Of a stretch of DNA of 64,000 bases, positions 8,555 to 17,525 are shown piece by piece. The DNA comes from Nitrospira japonica (GTDB lineage Bacteria > Nitrospirota > Thermodesulfovibrionia > UBA6902), in assembly GCA_020723105.1 (NCBI GenBank), contig DYJL01000005.1, positions 1 to 64,000 of the forward strand, in the 5' to 3' direction. Position 1 is the first letter of the stretch, and each line of letters opens with the position of its first letter. The position numbers and the translations under genes are program-made. The notes under the pieces were generated by a model. The model was given only the letters and a program-made list of their open reading frames with translations, had not been told where the DNA came from and ran no database searches.

Positions 8555-8791
8555 ATGAGTATTGAAGCGGAAATAAGGGAGATGGTTTCGGAGATCACTG
8601 AGGTTCCTGTTGAGAAACTTACACCCGAGGCAGATTTTTTTAAAGACCTGAATGTAGATTCTTTGAAGGCGATAGAGATTGTGGCAGCTTTTGAAAAAAA
8701 GTTCAGGATTATTGTCCCTGAAAACGATATACCAAAAATCAGGAATATCAGTCAGATTGTTGAATATACAAAGAATATAAAAAAAGATTGA
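8555..8791 (+). CDS. Acyl carrier protein
   Basis: This 78-aa acidic helical protein carries the phosphopantetheine attachment motif LNVDSLKAIEI, with Ser36 as the modified residue. It follows the dead ketosynthase by 12 bp, behind GAGGAGG, and precedes the dehydratase by 1 bp. It differs from canonical FabD/FabF-linked AcpP in that it sits inside a specialised module, so it is probably the dedicated carrier for this pathway. The holo-ACP synthase at 53790 could activate it. Confidence 0.92.
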   Translation: MSIEAEIREMVSEITEVPVEKLTPEADFFKDLNVDSLKAIEIVAAFEKKFRIIVPENDIPKIRNISQIVEYTKNIKKD

Positions 8792-8792
8792 T

Positions 8793-9230
8793 ATGTTGTG
8801 GGACCGGAAGAAAATTAAATCTATTCTGCCACAGAGAGAGCCCTTTCTTTTTATTGATCAGGTAATTGAAATTGAAGGCGTCGAGAAGGTCGTGGCTGTC
8901 ACACAACTCAGCGGTGATGAAAGTTTTTTCAAAGGACATTTTCCACACAAACCAGTAATGCCTGGCGTCCTGCTCATTGAGGCCATGGCTCAGGCCTCTA
9001 TCATCCTCTATTCCATTGCAAAGCCTAAAGTAGTAAGTACAAATCCGGATTATTATCTTGGTAAAGTTAAGTCTGAGTTTCTTGCGCCAGTATATCCCGG
9101 TGATAAAATAGTTGTAGAATCCAATGCAGTAAAAATTCTGGATAATGCAGCTATAACAGATGTTGTCGCAAAGGTAAATGATAAAATTGTTGCAAAGGCA
9201 AACCTTGTCTTCAGCATTCAAAAGAAATGA
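8793..9230 (+). CDS. 3-hydroxyacyl-ACP dehydratase, FabZ-type hotdog protein
   Basis: This hotdog-fold dehydratase (145 aa) has the FabZ signature GHFPHKPVMPGVLLIEAMAQ, which contains the catalytic His and Glu. It removes water from 3-hydroxyacyl-ACP to give the trans-2-enoyl form. The start lies 1 bp after the ACP stop and the stop overlaps the next ketosynthase as ATGA, so translation is coupled. No enoyl reductase is present in the operon, so the product could stay unsaturated or a housekeeping reductase could act. Confidence 0.9.
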   Translation: MLWDRKKIKSILPQREPFLFIDQVIEIEGVEKVVAVTQLSGDESFFKGHFPHKPVMPGVLLIEAMAQASIILYSIAKPKVVSTNPDYYLGKVKSEFLAPVYPGDKIVVESNAVKILDNAAITDVVAKVNDKIVAKANLVFSIQKK

Positions 9231-10438
9231 ATAACAGAAGGGTTGTTGTAACAGGACTCGGTGTAGTTTCATCTATCGGAATCGGCAGGGAAGATTTCTG
9301 GAAGTCGGTAATCAATGGTAAATCCGGAATAAGCAAGGTCACATCTTTTGACACTACGGAGTATAGATGTCATAATGCCGGTGAAATAAAAGACTTCAAG
9401 CCGGAAGATTTCATTGACAGAAGAAAGATAAACTTTCTGGGCAGGACCTCTCAAATGGCTATCGCCGCAGCATTGATGGCGTTAGAAGATGCAGGTTTGC
9501 ATAATGAGAAAATCGGCAGGAAAAGAACCGGCGTGTTTATGGGGACCACAATGGGTGAAAGGCCGATGGAGGAAACTATTGACGACTGGATAATAGGGGG
9601 TGCAGAAAATCTGAGCAAAACTAAAATTCTGCAATCTCCGCCTAATAATATCCCCACCAATATCGCCAGTTATCTTAAGATCCAGGGTCCCAACTATCTC
9701 ATCCCCACGGCTTGCGCTGCAGGCAATTATGCTATAGGCTATGGCTTTGATTTCATTAAAAAAGGAGAACTTGACTATGCCATTGCGGGCGGCGCTGATG
9801 CATTCTCAAGGCTTGCCTTTACAGGCTTTCACCGGATCTATGCAATGGCTTCTGAGAAATGCCAGCCCTTTGACAAGAACAGAAAAGGGATGCTTGTGGG
9901 AGAAGGCGCAGCCATAATTTTACTTGAATCACTGGAGTCTGCTCTGAGAAGGGGGGCGGACATACATGCAGAGATAGCGGGCTATGGTATCAGTTGTGAT
10001 GCTTATCATATGACGGCTTCGAAGGCAGACGGCATTGGAAGGGCGATACTCAAGGCTTTGAAAGATGCTGACCTTGACAAGGAAGATGTTGATTATATAA
10101 GCGCGCACGGAACTGGAACTCAGGGCAATGACAAAACAGAATGTGCTGCAATCAAGAATGTTTTTAAAGAGCGGTATAAAACAATTCCTGTCAGTTCGAT
10201 AAAATCCATGCTGGGCCACCCCATGGGGGCTGCATCTGCAATTGAGGCGTTGACGTGTTGCCTGGCTGTCAAGAAAAATATTATTCCTCCGACGATTAAC
10301 TTTGAGACTAAAGATCCAGGTTGTGACATTGATTGTGTTCCCAATAAGGCCCGGGTAAAAAGGGTAGATGTAGCTTTAAACAACGGTTTCGCCTTTGGAG
10401 GAAATAATTCGTGCCTGGCGATAAGGAAATTTAACTGA
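9227..10438 (+). CDS. Beta-ketoacyl-ACP synthase II-like, intact catalytic triad
   Basis: This FabF-type condensing enzyme (403 aa) has the full triad: Cys163 in PTACAAGNYAIG, His294 in SAHGTGTQGND and His331 in LGHPMGAAS. It would extend acyl-ACP with malonyl-ACP. It is the only canonical ketosynthase of the module and the probable catalytic partner of the dead homologue at 7310-8542. Its ATG overlaps the dehydratase stop. Confidence 0.9.
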   Translation: MNNRRVVVTGLGVVSSIGIGREDFWKSVINGKSGISKVTSFDTTEYRCHNAGEIKDFKPEDFIDRRKINFLGRTSQMAIAAALMALEDAGLHNEKIGRKRTGVFMGTTMGERPMEETIDDWIIGGAENLSKTKILQSPPNNIPTNIASYLKIQGPNYLIPTACAAGNYAIGYGFDFIKKGELDYAIAGGADAFSRLAFTGFHRIYAMASEKCQPFDKNRKGMLVGEGAAIILLESLESALRRGADIHAEIAGYGISCDAYHMTASKADGIGRAILKALKDADLDKEDVDYISAHGTGTQGNDKTECAAIKNVFKERYKTIPVSSIKSMLGHPMGAASAIEALTCCLAVKKNIIPPTINFETKDPGCDIDCVPNKARVKRVDVALNNGFAFGGNNSCLAIRKFN

Positions 10439-10442
10439 TTTT

Positions 10443-11768
10443 ATGTCAAATGAAAGAAGAGTAGTGATAACAGGTATAGGTCCTCTGGCTTCTACAGGCA
10501 TAGGCAAGGATACTTTCTGGGATGGTATCTTAAAGAAGAGAACAGGTCTGACATTAGAAGAGATTTGTATTGACAACGAAATTTGGGATAAATTCTATTT
10601 GCATAAAATTGAGGATTTCGATATAGAGAAGTTCAATATCGAAGAAAAAATAATTGATGATATTAAGACATGGAAAAAGGGAGGAGAAGATAGGGATCTT
10701 TACTATTTATTAGCAGCAGTCAAATTAGCTATAGATGACAGTAAAATTTGCTATGATAAAACCAATAACGATATTGGGTTGTTTCTAACTGTTGAACATC
10801 CGGGATTTGAAGCATTCTGTGAAGAAATGATTAGAGATACAGCAGAATATCTTGAGAAAGCTTCCCGTACTGCCAATTTTTCCAAGTTTAATCTATTCAA
10901 ATATCTTTTTGAACGATTTGCCCCAAAGGGCTACGATCTTCAGAGTTTTATGTATTTATATTTCATTGCAAAGTCATTTGGTATTCATGGATATTCTTTA
11001 TTTACTAACAATGCCTGTGCCTCAGGATTGTATGCTATGGAATCTGCTGCAAGACAGATAAAGTACGGAGGAAGTAATATTGTTTTACTCGCAGGTGGAG
11101 ATGTTTCAAGCACAATGTTTAAACATTTGTGGTTTAGAAAGAATGGCCTTTATGCTGAAGATGGACGAATAAAGCCTTTCGCAAAAAGTGCAGATGGAAT
11201 GGTTCTTGGCGATGGAGCCTCGGCTATGGTATTGGAAGAGCTGGAACATGCTTTAAACAGAAATGCATATATTTATGCAGAGTATGTGGGAGAGGGTTTC
11301 TCCTTAGAAGGCTGGAAAGTGACATTGCCGCAAGTAGGAAGTCTCTCCTATCAGAGTGCTATTACAGGCGCTTTGAAGAAGGCTAAAGTTGAACCATGCG
11401 ATATTGATTTGATCGTTCCTCATGGAGTTGCCCTTAAGGCCACAGATGGTTATGAATCAAAAGCAATTACAGATATTTTTGGCAAGAATATACAGAAGCC
11501 TTTCATAACTGTATTCAAGCCGTACGTAGGACACAATCTTGGTGGGAGTGCGATTATAGAAAGCATAATTTTGCTTCTATCTATGGATAAAGGCATAATC
11601 CCTCCGGTTTTGCATAGCGATGAAACTGAACCAAAATATCATATTGAGTTGGTAAGAGAATGGCTTTCATATAATTTAACTACAACCATGAAATTATCCT
11701 GTGGTTTTGCAGGATATAATGCAGCAGCAATTTTTAGAAAGATAAAGACTACGCATATATGCAGTTAA
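10443..11768 (+). CDS. Divergent third ketosynthase
   Basis: This divergent ketosynthase-fold protein (441 aa) keeps a possible triad: Cys192 in NNACASGLYAME, His327 in VPHGVALKATDG (HGTGT degenerate) and His364 in YVGHNLGGSA. It has about 40 extra residues in the N-terminal half (roughly 75-150) compared with FabF. It starts 4 bp after the preceding ketosynthase, and its 3' end overlaps the sensor kinase gene by 10 bp. It may be a starter or terminal condensing enzyme, as three-ketosynthase modules such as aryl polyene clusters have. That comparison is inference from gene arrangement only. Confidence 0.75.
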   Translation: MSNERRVVITGIGPLASTGIGKDTFWDGILKKRTGLTLEEICIDNEIWDKFYLHKIEDFDIEKFNIEEKIIDDIKTWKKGGEDRDLYYLLAAVKLAIDDSKICYDKTNNDIGLFLTVEHPGFEAFCEEMIRDTAEYLEKASRTANFSKFNLFKYLFERFAPKGYDLQSFMYLYFIAKSFGIHGYSLFTNNACASGLYAMESAARQIKYGGSNIVLLAGGDVSSTMFKHLWFRKNGLYAEDGRIKPFAKSADGMVLGDGASAMVLEELEHALNRNAYIYAEYVGEGFSLEGWKVTLPQVGSLSYQSAITGALKKAKVEPCDIDLIVPHGVALKATDGYESKAITDIFGKNIQKPFITVFKPYVGHNLGGSAIIESIILLLSMDKGIIPPVLHSDETEPKYHIELVREWLSYNLTTTMKLSCGFAGYNAAAIFRKIKTTHICS

Positions 11769-13864
11769 ATTTATTTTCGATATCGGGATTATTCCTAGCC
11801 ATTATCTGTTTTATATTAGTCTTTATTATCTTGAAATACGGAAAGACACGACTTCATCGAGTATGGGTATTATTTAATATTGCTGTCGGCATCTGGGGAA
11901 TAGGCGCCTTTTTTATTGGCTGGGCAACAACAGAGAAGGTTGCGCTTTTCTGGTTAAGAATTGCACATATCGGCGTTATTTTAATACCGGTCTTTTTCCT
12001 TCATGTCATATTTCTTCTTTGTGGAATATCACGAAAAAAAATGCTCGTTGCGACTTATTTCCAGGGAACAATATTCTTACTACTAAGTATGAGCAATCTT
12101 TTTTTGTCGCGCATGCAATTTGTATTCGATTCTTTTTATTTTTCTAGATCAGAGGGATTACTCTACCCATTCTTCTTCATAATCTGGATGAGCATAATTT
12201 CTTACAGTTTATTTGAATTGGTGAAAACTTACTGGCAGTCACATGGATTAAAGCGGAATCGAATTCGTTTTTTTCTATTAGGAACAACAGTGGGTTTTTC
12301 CGGTGGAATAATGAATTTCTTTCCCCACTTTGGCATACTAATATATCCCTTTGGCAATTTTACCATTTCTCTGTACTGTATCATAGTTACCTATGCTATT
12401 CTTCGCCATCATCTAATGGATATCAGTTTTGTTTTTAAAAGAACGGCGGCTTACTCGCTTTCTGCCGGGCTTCTCACTGCTCTTTTTGTGGTTCTTGTCA
12501 TGACGGCAACAAATTTATTATCAACTTTTATGCATGTAGACTCATTTAAAATCAGCATCATTGCTGCCATTATTATAGCCATCCTTTTTAATCCGCTTCG
12601 TAACAAGATCCAGAAACTTATTGATAAGCTGTTTTATAAGAAGTCCTATGATTATTATGCAACTATACAGCATGTAAGCTCTACGCTTGCTTCCATGTTT
12701 AATTCAGAAAATATATTCAAATTTATAAGCGACACAATCTATGGGGTAATGGGTTTGAAAAGTGTGCATCTGCTTACTGCCGCTTCAGGCGGGGCTTATG
12801 AGGTGGCTTACCAGAGGTCACTGCTGCAGGATAACGCTGCTGAAACAAAAGAAGACCGTGCTGAGGGGAAAGTTAATATAAACAGATCCTCCGGGATTGT
12901 TAAATTCTTTAATAAGTCCAATGAGGTTTTAATTAAAGATGAAATGGCACGGCTTGAGGAAATTATAGGGATGGAAGGTATAAAGAAGATTGAAAAGGAG
13001 CTTGAGACTTTTAACGGGGAGGCTGTAGTTCCGGTGTTTATTGACCGCAAACTGACAGTCCTGCAGATTTTAGGTAGTAAATTATCAGGTGATATGTTTA
13101 GCAGTGAGGACATCAGCTTGTTGAAGACCATCTCGGATCAGGCAGCAATTGCATTGAAAAATGCCGAGCTTTATAAAGATAAGCTTCATACCGAAAGGCT
13201 GGCCTCAATCGGTATGATGTCCGCAACTTTTGCACATGAAATAAGGAACCCACTGACTTCGCTGAAGACTTTTGCCCAGTTAATGCCGGAGAAGTATAAC
13301 GATGAAGAATTCAGGGATACCTTTTCCAGAATTGTTGTTGGTGACATAAAAAAGATAGACGATCTTATACGCGACCTTCTCGATTTCTCGGTAAGAAAGA
13401 AAGCGACCCGTATGAACAACTTTAATCTTACTGAGCTTGTGGACGAAGTAGTTGACTACGTAAAAGAAAAGCTTGAATTTGAAAAATCAAAAATTGTCGT
13501 GGAGAAAAAATATAACGGGAAGGCCATTAATATGTCGGGTGATACAGTTAAACTGAAACGAGCTCTTGATAATATCATGATTAACGGTTGTCAGGCTATG
13601 CAGGGCGAAGGTACATTAAAAATCGGAATCAAGGAAAATGTAAAGAATGTTGATGTAGAAATTACAGATACCGGAGAAGGCATTCATCCTGAGGACCTTT
13701 CAAAAATATTTGATCCTTTTGTTACAAAAAAGGAAATGGGTGTCGGATTAGGGCTGGCTATCAGTAAAAGGATTATCGAAGATCATAACGGAAAAATACA
13801 TGTCAGGAGCAAATTGACAAAGGGGACGACTTTTACAATCTCTTTGCCTATACAGAAGGGATAA
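11759..13864 (+). CDS. Membrane sensor histidine kinase (7TM-GAF-HisKA-HATPase)
   Basis: This 701-aa kinase has an N-terminal block of about seven to eight transmembrane helices (residues 1-285) like 7TM-type histidine kinase receptors. A GAF-like domain follows (about 300-460), then a dimerisation/phosphoacceptor domain with His493 (FAHEIRNPLTSL) and an ATPase domain with N box, DTGEGI and GVGLGLAIS glycine boxes. All catalytic elements look intact. It overlaps the preceding ketosynthase gene by 10 bp, so it is co-translated with the lipid module, and it is followed by a second kinase and a response regulator. The architecture resembles PrsK-type kinases of PEP-CTERM/exosortase bacteria, but no exosortase gene is nearby. 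Confidence 0.88.
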   Translation: MQLNLFSISGLFLAIICFILVFIILKYGKTRLHRVWVLFNIAVGIWGIGAFFIGWATTEKVALFWLRIAHIGVILIPVFFLHVIFLLCGISRKKMLVATYFQGTIFLLLSMSNLFLSRMQFVFDSFYFSRSEGLLYPFFFIIWMSIISYSLFELVKTYWQSHGLKRNRIRFFLLGTTVGFSGGIMNFFPHFGILIYPFGNFTISLYCIIVTYAILRHHLMDISFVFKRTAAYSLSAGLLTALFVVLVMTATNLLSTFMHVDSFKISIIAAIIIAILFNPLRNKIQKLIDKLFYKKSYDYYATIQHVSSTLASMFNSENIFKFISDTIYGVMGLKSVHLLTAASGGAYEVAYQRSLLQDNAAETKEDRAEGKVNINRSSGIVKFFNKSNEVLIKDEMARLEEIIGMEGIKKIEKELETFNGEAVVPVFIDRKLTVLQILGSKLSGDMFSSEDISLLKTISDQAAIALKNAELYKDKLHTERLASIGMMSATFAHEIRNPLTSLKTFAQLMPEKYNDEEFRDTFSRIVVGDIKKIDDLIRDLLDFSVRKKATRMNNFNLTELVDEVVDYVKEKLEFEKSKIVVEKKYNGKAINMSGDTVKLKRALDNIMINGCQAMQGEGTLKIGIKENVKNVDVEITDTGEGIHPEDLSKIFDPFVTKKEMGVGLGLAISKRIIEDHNGKIHVRSKLTKGTTFTISLPIQKG

Positions 13865-13905
13865 ATATGTTTATAATAAAAAACATCTCTGAGGAAAGGT
13901 AAAAA

Positions 13906-15948
13906 ATGGAACTTCTTGCATTACTGAGCAGTAGAGACGACGTTGTTATTCCTGATGTGAAAGGAGCTCTCAGGAAATATACAGTATATCCTCTCAAGAC
14001 AATGGAGGAACTTGAAGATTTATACAGCAACATCCCGCTCAATCTTCTCCTCATTGATACAACTTCTCACAAGCTGTCTGCCATAGGTGATTTCCTGAAC
14101 AAACTTGATAATGACAGGGTAGTGCTTATTACTCCTGATAAGCTTGACAGCTTTGCACGAGAGCAGCTTCCCAGAAGTGTATTTGACTCCATTAATATAT
14201 GGGACATAAGGGCGGAACTGCCTGCAATAGTTGAGCGCGCGCTTGAACGGCATAAGTTTAAAAATGAGTTGAGGCTGTTGAAGCAATCACATGATATAGC
14301 AGCGCCGTCACAGATGCCTGTTCATGCCAGACCGATGGCGGAGATGCTTATGGGGCGGAGTGATACGCTTCCGAGCGGAAGATATGTTCATGAAAAAGTT
14401 ATTGTTAATTTTGCCAAGATGCTTACATCAAGCTTTGATATGCAGCGGCTTTTCAATCATTTTATTGATTCTGTTATGGAAATTGCCCGTGTAAACAGAA
14501 TGATGGTTATGCTGAAAGATAAGGACGTGTTTTATGTTAAAGCCCACTACGGGCTGGACCCGAATTTGGCTGATAATATACATCTCAGGAAAGACAGTGC
14601 GCTTGCTGCATGGCTTGCAAAGACAGGACGCATTGTAAGCAAGCCTGCAAGCTTTACTGATACGGATTTGGTAAGCATAAGAAACGAAATGGACATACTG
14701 CAGTGTTCTGTCTCTTTTCCGATGATACACAAGGGAAAGTTGATTGGAATCTTAAATATTGACAGCAAGATTACAGATGAACCTTTCTACAAGGAAGAAC
14801 TGGAAATTATTTATGTGCTTTGCAATTATCTCGCTGCTGCTGTAAAAGATATTGACCTCTATAACCACATGTGGTGTCAGAAGGAATTTACCAACAATAT
14901 TATTTCGAGCATGAGCAGCGGAATGATTGCAATTGATAAGAGCGAAAAAATTACAATCTTTAATCAGCAAGCTTCGGAAATCCTGGGTCTGGACCCAATG
15001 AAAATTATCGGAAGTGATTTGAGGGTGTTACCGTCGCCTCTGGGTGATATTTTATATGAAACAATGGTAACAGACCATTTGTACAGACGCCATGAGGCAG
15101 TAATAAATCCATCAAAAGTGCCTCTTGGAATAAACAGTTACAGGCTTCTCGATGAACAGCAAAACTCAATAGGGGCAGGAATTACATTTTCCGATCTTTC
15201 GGATTCCAAGAAACTTGAAGAGCAGGAAAGACGTATGGGGAAACTCAAGGCTGTCAATGACCTCATGGCAAAGATTGCACACGAGGTGAGAAATCCTTTG
15301 ACTTCCATTCAGACATATGTGCAACTGCTGAATGAAAAACAGACAGATGAAGAACTGCATAATTTTTATATTTCCACAGTCAGTCAATCAATCAGCAGGC
15401 TGGATAGCCTGATAGATAAGCTCGTAACCTTTTCCTGTACTCAGGATTATTGCTTAAACAGGGAAGATGTAAATGAGCTTATGATTGAAGCGGCGGATTA
15501 TATTTCCAGGCATATTGCCGGAACATATAAATTTTCAAGGCAATTGATTGATAAGTCCTTTTATATTAATGCAGACCGGAAACAGTTTATCAAAGCCATT
15601 TACTATCTGGTTATGAATATTGCAGAGATGACACCTGAAGGGGCCGATATAAAAATGAGCGCTAATATAGTGATGGAAAATCCTCCGTATGTTGAAATTT
15701 CAATAAGTTATGACGGGGATTTTTCCATAGATACCGGAAAGCAGGACTTATTAAAGCCGATGCTTGATATTAAAAATTTAAGGACTGAACTGAATGTGCC
15801 GATAAGCTATAAGATTATTGAAGGGCACAGTGGAAGCCTTGATATAACAAGCAAAGAAGGTATTACTACTTATGCAATAAAATTGCCTATTCTTGACAGG
15901 AGAGAATCGGCTGTTTCAATTAAAGGAGACTATGTTAGTGGCCAGTAA
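13906..15948 (+). CDS. Soluble histidine kinase with receiver-like N-terminus and degenerate ATPase
   Basis: This 680-aa protein has no transmembrane segment. Residues 1-125 look like a receiver fold (VVLITPDKLD), a GAF domain spans roughly 160-320, a PAS domain 330-435, and a HisKA domain has His459 (IAHEVRNPLTSIQ). The C-terminal ATPase-like region keeps an N-box-like segment (LVMNIAEM) but I find neither the DxGxG nor the GxGxG glycine boxes, so ATP binding is doubtful. It may act as a phosphotransfer or scaffold partner for the complete kinase just upstream. It overlaps the response regulator start by 17 bp. Confidence 0.8.
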   Translation: MELLALLSSRDDVVIPDVKGALRKYTVYPLKTMEELEDLYSNIPLNLLLIDTTSHKLSAIGDFLNKLDNDRVVLITPDKLDSFAREQLPRSVFDSINIWDIRAELPAIVERALERHKFKNELRLLKQSHDIAAPSQMPVHARPMAEMLMGRSDTLPSGRYVHEKVIVNFAKMLTSSFDMQRLFNHFIDSVMEIARVNRMMVMLKDKDVFYVKAHYGLDPNLADNIHLRKDSALAAWLAKTGRIVSKPASFTDTDLVSIRNEMDILQCSVSFPMIHKGKLIGILNIDSKITDEPFYKEELEIIYVLCNYLAAAVKDIDLYNHMWCQKEFTNNIISSMSSGMIAIDKSEKITIFNQQASEILGLDPMKIIGSDLRVLPSPLGDILYETMVTDHLYRRHEAVINPSKVPLGINSYRLLDEQQNSIGAGITFSDLSDSKKLEEQERRMGKLKAVNDLMAKIAHEVRNPLTSIQTYVQLLNEKQTDEELHNFYISTVSQSISRLDSLIDKLVTFSCTQDYCLNREDVNELMIEAADYISRHIAGTYKFSRQLIDKSFYINADRKQFIKAIYYLVMNIAEMTPEGADIKMSANIVMENPPYVEISISYDGDFSIDTGKQDLLKPMLDIKNLRTELNVPISYKIIEGHSGSLDITSKEGITTYAIKLPILDRRESAVSIKGDYVSGQ

Positions 15949-16960
15949 AGAAAAGATACTTATCATTGATGATGAGATGGCACCGAGAGAATCTATAAGA
16001 ATGGTACTTAAGGACCGCTATGCTGTTTCTACTGCAACAGGAGCGCTTGAGGGGCTCAGTATAATAACCCAGGAACAGATGGACCTTGTGGTGATGGATA
16101 TCAAAATGCCCAAGATGGATGGAATTACTGCACTGCAGGAGATAAAGAAAAAATCTCCTGATACAGAAGTAATTTTACTGACTGCTTATGCAAGCCTGGA
16201 AACGGCGAGAGATGCAATCCGCTTTGGAGCCTTTGATTATCTCTTAAAGCCTTTTGACAAGGATGATATATTGATGGTTGTTGAAAAAGGGTTGGCCAAG
16301 AGACGTTCAAATACGGGATTAAAACTGGAAAGGGATATTCTGCTGGACAGGGCTTCATACCTTGAACAACAGATAACCGAAGCAAAAACCAATATCATGG
16401 TGTGTTATGAAGGCACTGTAAAGGCATTAATTCTTACAATTGATGCAAAGGATCATTATACATATAACCACTCAAATCGTGTTGCTATATTATCCTCATC
16501 CATAGCTAACTCATTGGATGTAACAAGTAAAACACTAAAAGAAATAGAGCATGCGGCGTCAATTCATGATATCGGAAAGATCGGCATTGATGAGAACATT
16601 CTAAAGAAGAATGGACGTCTGACTGCTGAAGAATATGCAGAAATGAAAAAACATCCTGCCATAGGCGTCAGAATTGTGCAGTCCGTTTCATTCCTTGAGG
16701 ATGCGATCCCTGTTATTTTGTATCACCATGAACGTTATGACGGAAATGGATATCCCGAAGGTCTTAAAGGGGAACAGATACCGCTTTCTGCGAGGATAGT
16801 AATTGTTGCAGATGCTATTGACGCAATGATGTCAGCCAGGCCTTACAGAGGGGCTCTTGCTATGGTTAATGTTATAAGTGAATTGAAAGATAATAACGGC
16901 ACACAGTTTGATCCTGATATTGTGGATATTATACTGCAGGGCCGGGTGCCTCTAATATAG
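15932..16960 (+). CDS. Response regulator with HD-GYP domain
   Basis: The receiver domain (residues 1-120; acidic pair Asp13-Asp14, phosphoacceptor Asp56 in VVMDIKMPKMDG) is joined to an HD-GYP domain. The metal-binding pair is His212-Asp213 in HDIGKIGIDE, and HHERYDGNGYPEG carries the GYP motif. Such proteins hydrolyse cyclic-di-GMP. I start at the ATG at 15932 because AAAGGAG lies three bases upstream; the open frame extends to 15893 without a ribosome site. Overlap with the kinase gene makes it the probable output of this two-component system. Confidence 0.92.
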   Translation: MLVASKEKILIIDDEMAPRESIRMVLKDRYAVSTATGALEGLSIITQEQMDLVVMDIKMPKMDGITALQEIKKKSPDTEVILLTAYASLETARDAIRFGAFDYLLKPFDKDDILMVVEKGLAKRRSNTGLKLERDILLDRASYLEQQITEAKTNIMVCYEGTVKALILTIDAKDHYTYNHSNRVAILSSSIANSLDVTSKTLKEIEHAASIHDIGKIGIDENILKKNGRLTAEEYAEMKKHPAIGVRIVQSVSFLEDAIPVILYHHERYDGNGYPEGLKGEQIPLSARIVIVADAIDAMMSARPYRGALAMVNVISELKDNNGTQFDPDIVDIILQGRVPLI

Positions 16961-16968
16961 AGCAGATC

Positions 16969-17460
16969 CTATTTTCCCTTCTTCAAGCCTTCCCGGGCTA
17001 TTGCGACTTTGCCGGTACGAACGAATTCTTTTATGCCAAAAGGTTTGATGAGCTCTATAAAAGCATCGATTTTACCCTCATCGCCTGTGATTTCTATCGT
17101 GTATGTTGCAGGTCCTGAGTCAACAATCCTTCCTCGGAATATCTCTGAAAGTTGCAGCACCTCGGTCCTGTCATCTTTTCTCGGAGCAACCTTGATTAGC
17201 ACCATTTCCCTTTCGACATGGTCTACCTCCATATAATCGGTAACTTTAATGACGTCAATGAGTTTATTAAGTTGTTTGGTTATCTGCTCCACTACCAGAT
17301 CATCGCCGGTAGTTACTATGGTCATAATGGATGTGGCCGGGTCAATGGTTTCTCCGACAGAGAGGCTTTCAATGTTATATCCTCTCCCGCTGAAGAGCCC
17401 GGATACTCTTGAAAGCACGCCAAATTTATTTTCTACAAGCACTGAAATTGTATGTCGCAT
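16969..17460 (-). CDS. ilvN: Acetolactate synthase regulatory (small) subunit
   Basis: This small subunit of acetohydroxyacid synthase (163 aa) activates the large subunit and confers valine feedback inhibition. The N-terminal ACT domain (HTISVLVENKFGVLSRVSGL, residues 3-22, then GRGYNIESLSVG) and the C-terminal ferredoxin-fold half are standard. GAGGAG lies upstream of the ATG. It is the last gene of ilvD-ilvB-ilvN on the minus strand. It is often named ilvH in other species. Confidence 0.95.
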   Translation of the reverse strand: MRHTISVLVENKFGVLSRVSGLFSGRGYNIESLSVGETIDPATSIMTIVTTGDDLVVEQITKQLNKLIDVIKVTDYMEVDHVEREMVLIKVAPRKDDRTEVLQLSEIFRGRIVDSGPATYTIEITGDEGKIDAFIELIKPFGIKEFVRTGKVAIAREGLKKGK

Positions 17461-17525
17461 AATTCTCCTCGAGTTTGTTTCTGTTGTTAACTAAATCTCT
17501 AACAACTAACCCCTAATCCCTGTCT

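Noticed and set aside
10443-11768. Third ketosynthase as another inactive chain length factor
   Set aside because: Cys192, His327 and His364 are all retained, so inactivity cannot be claimed.
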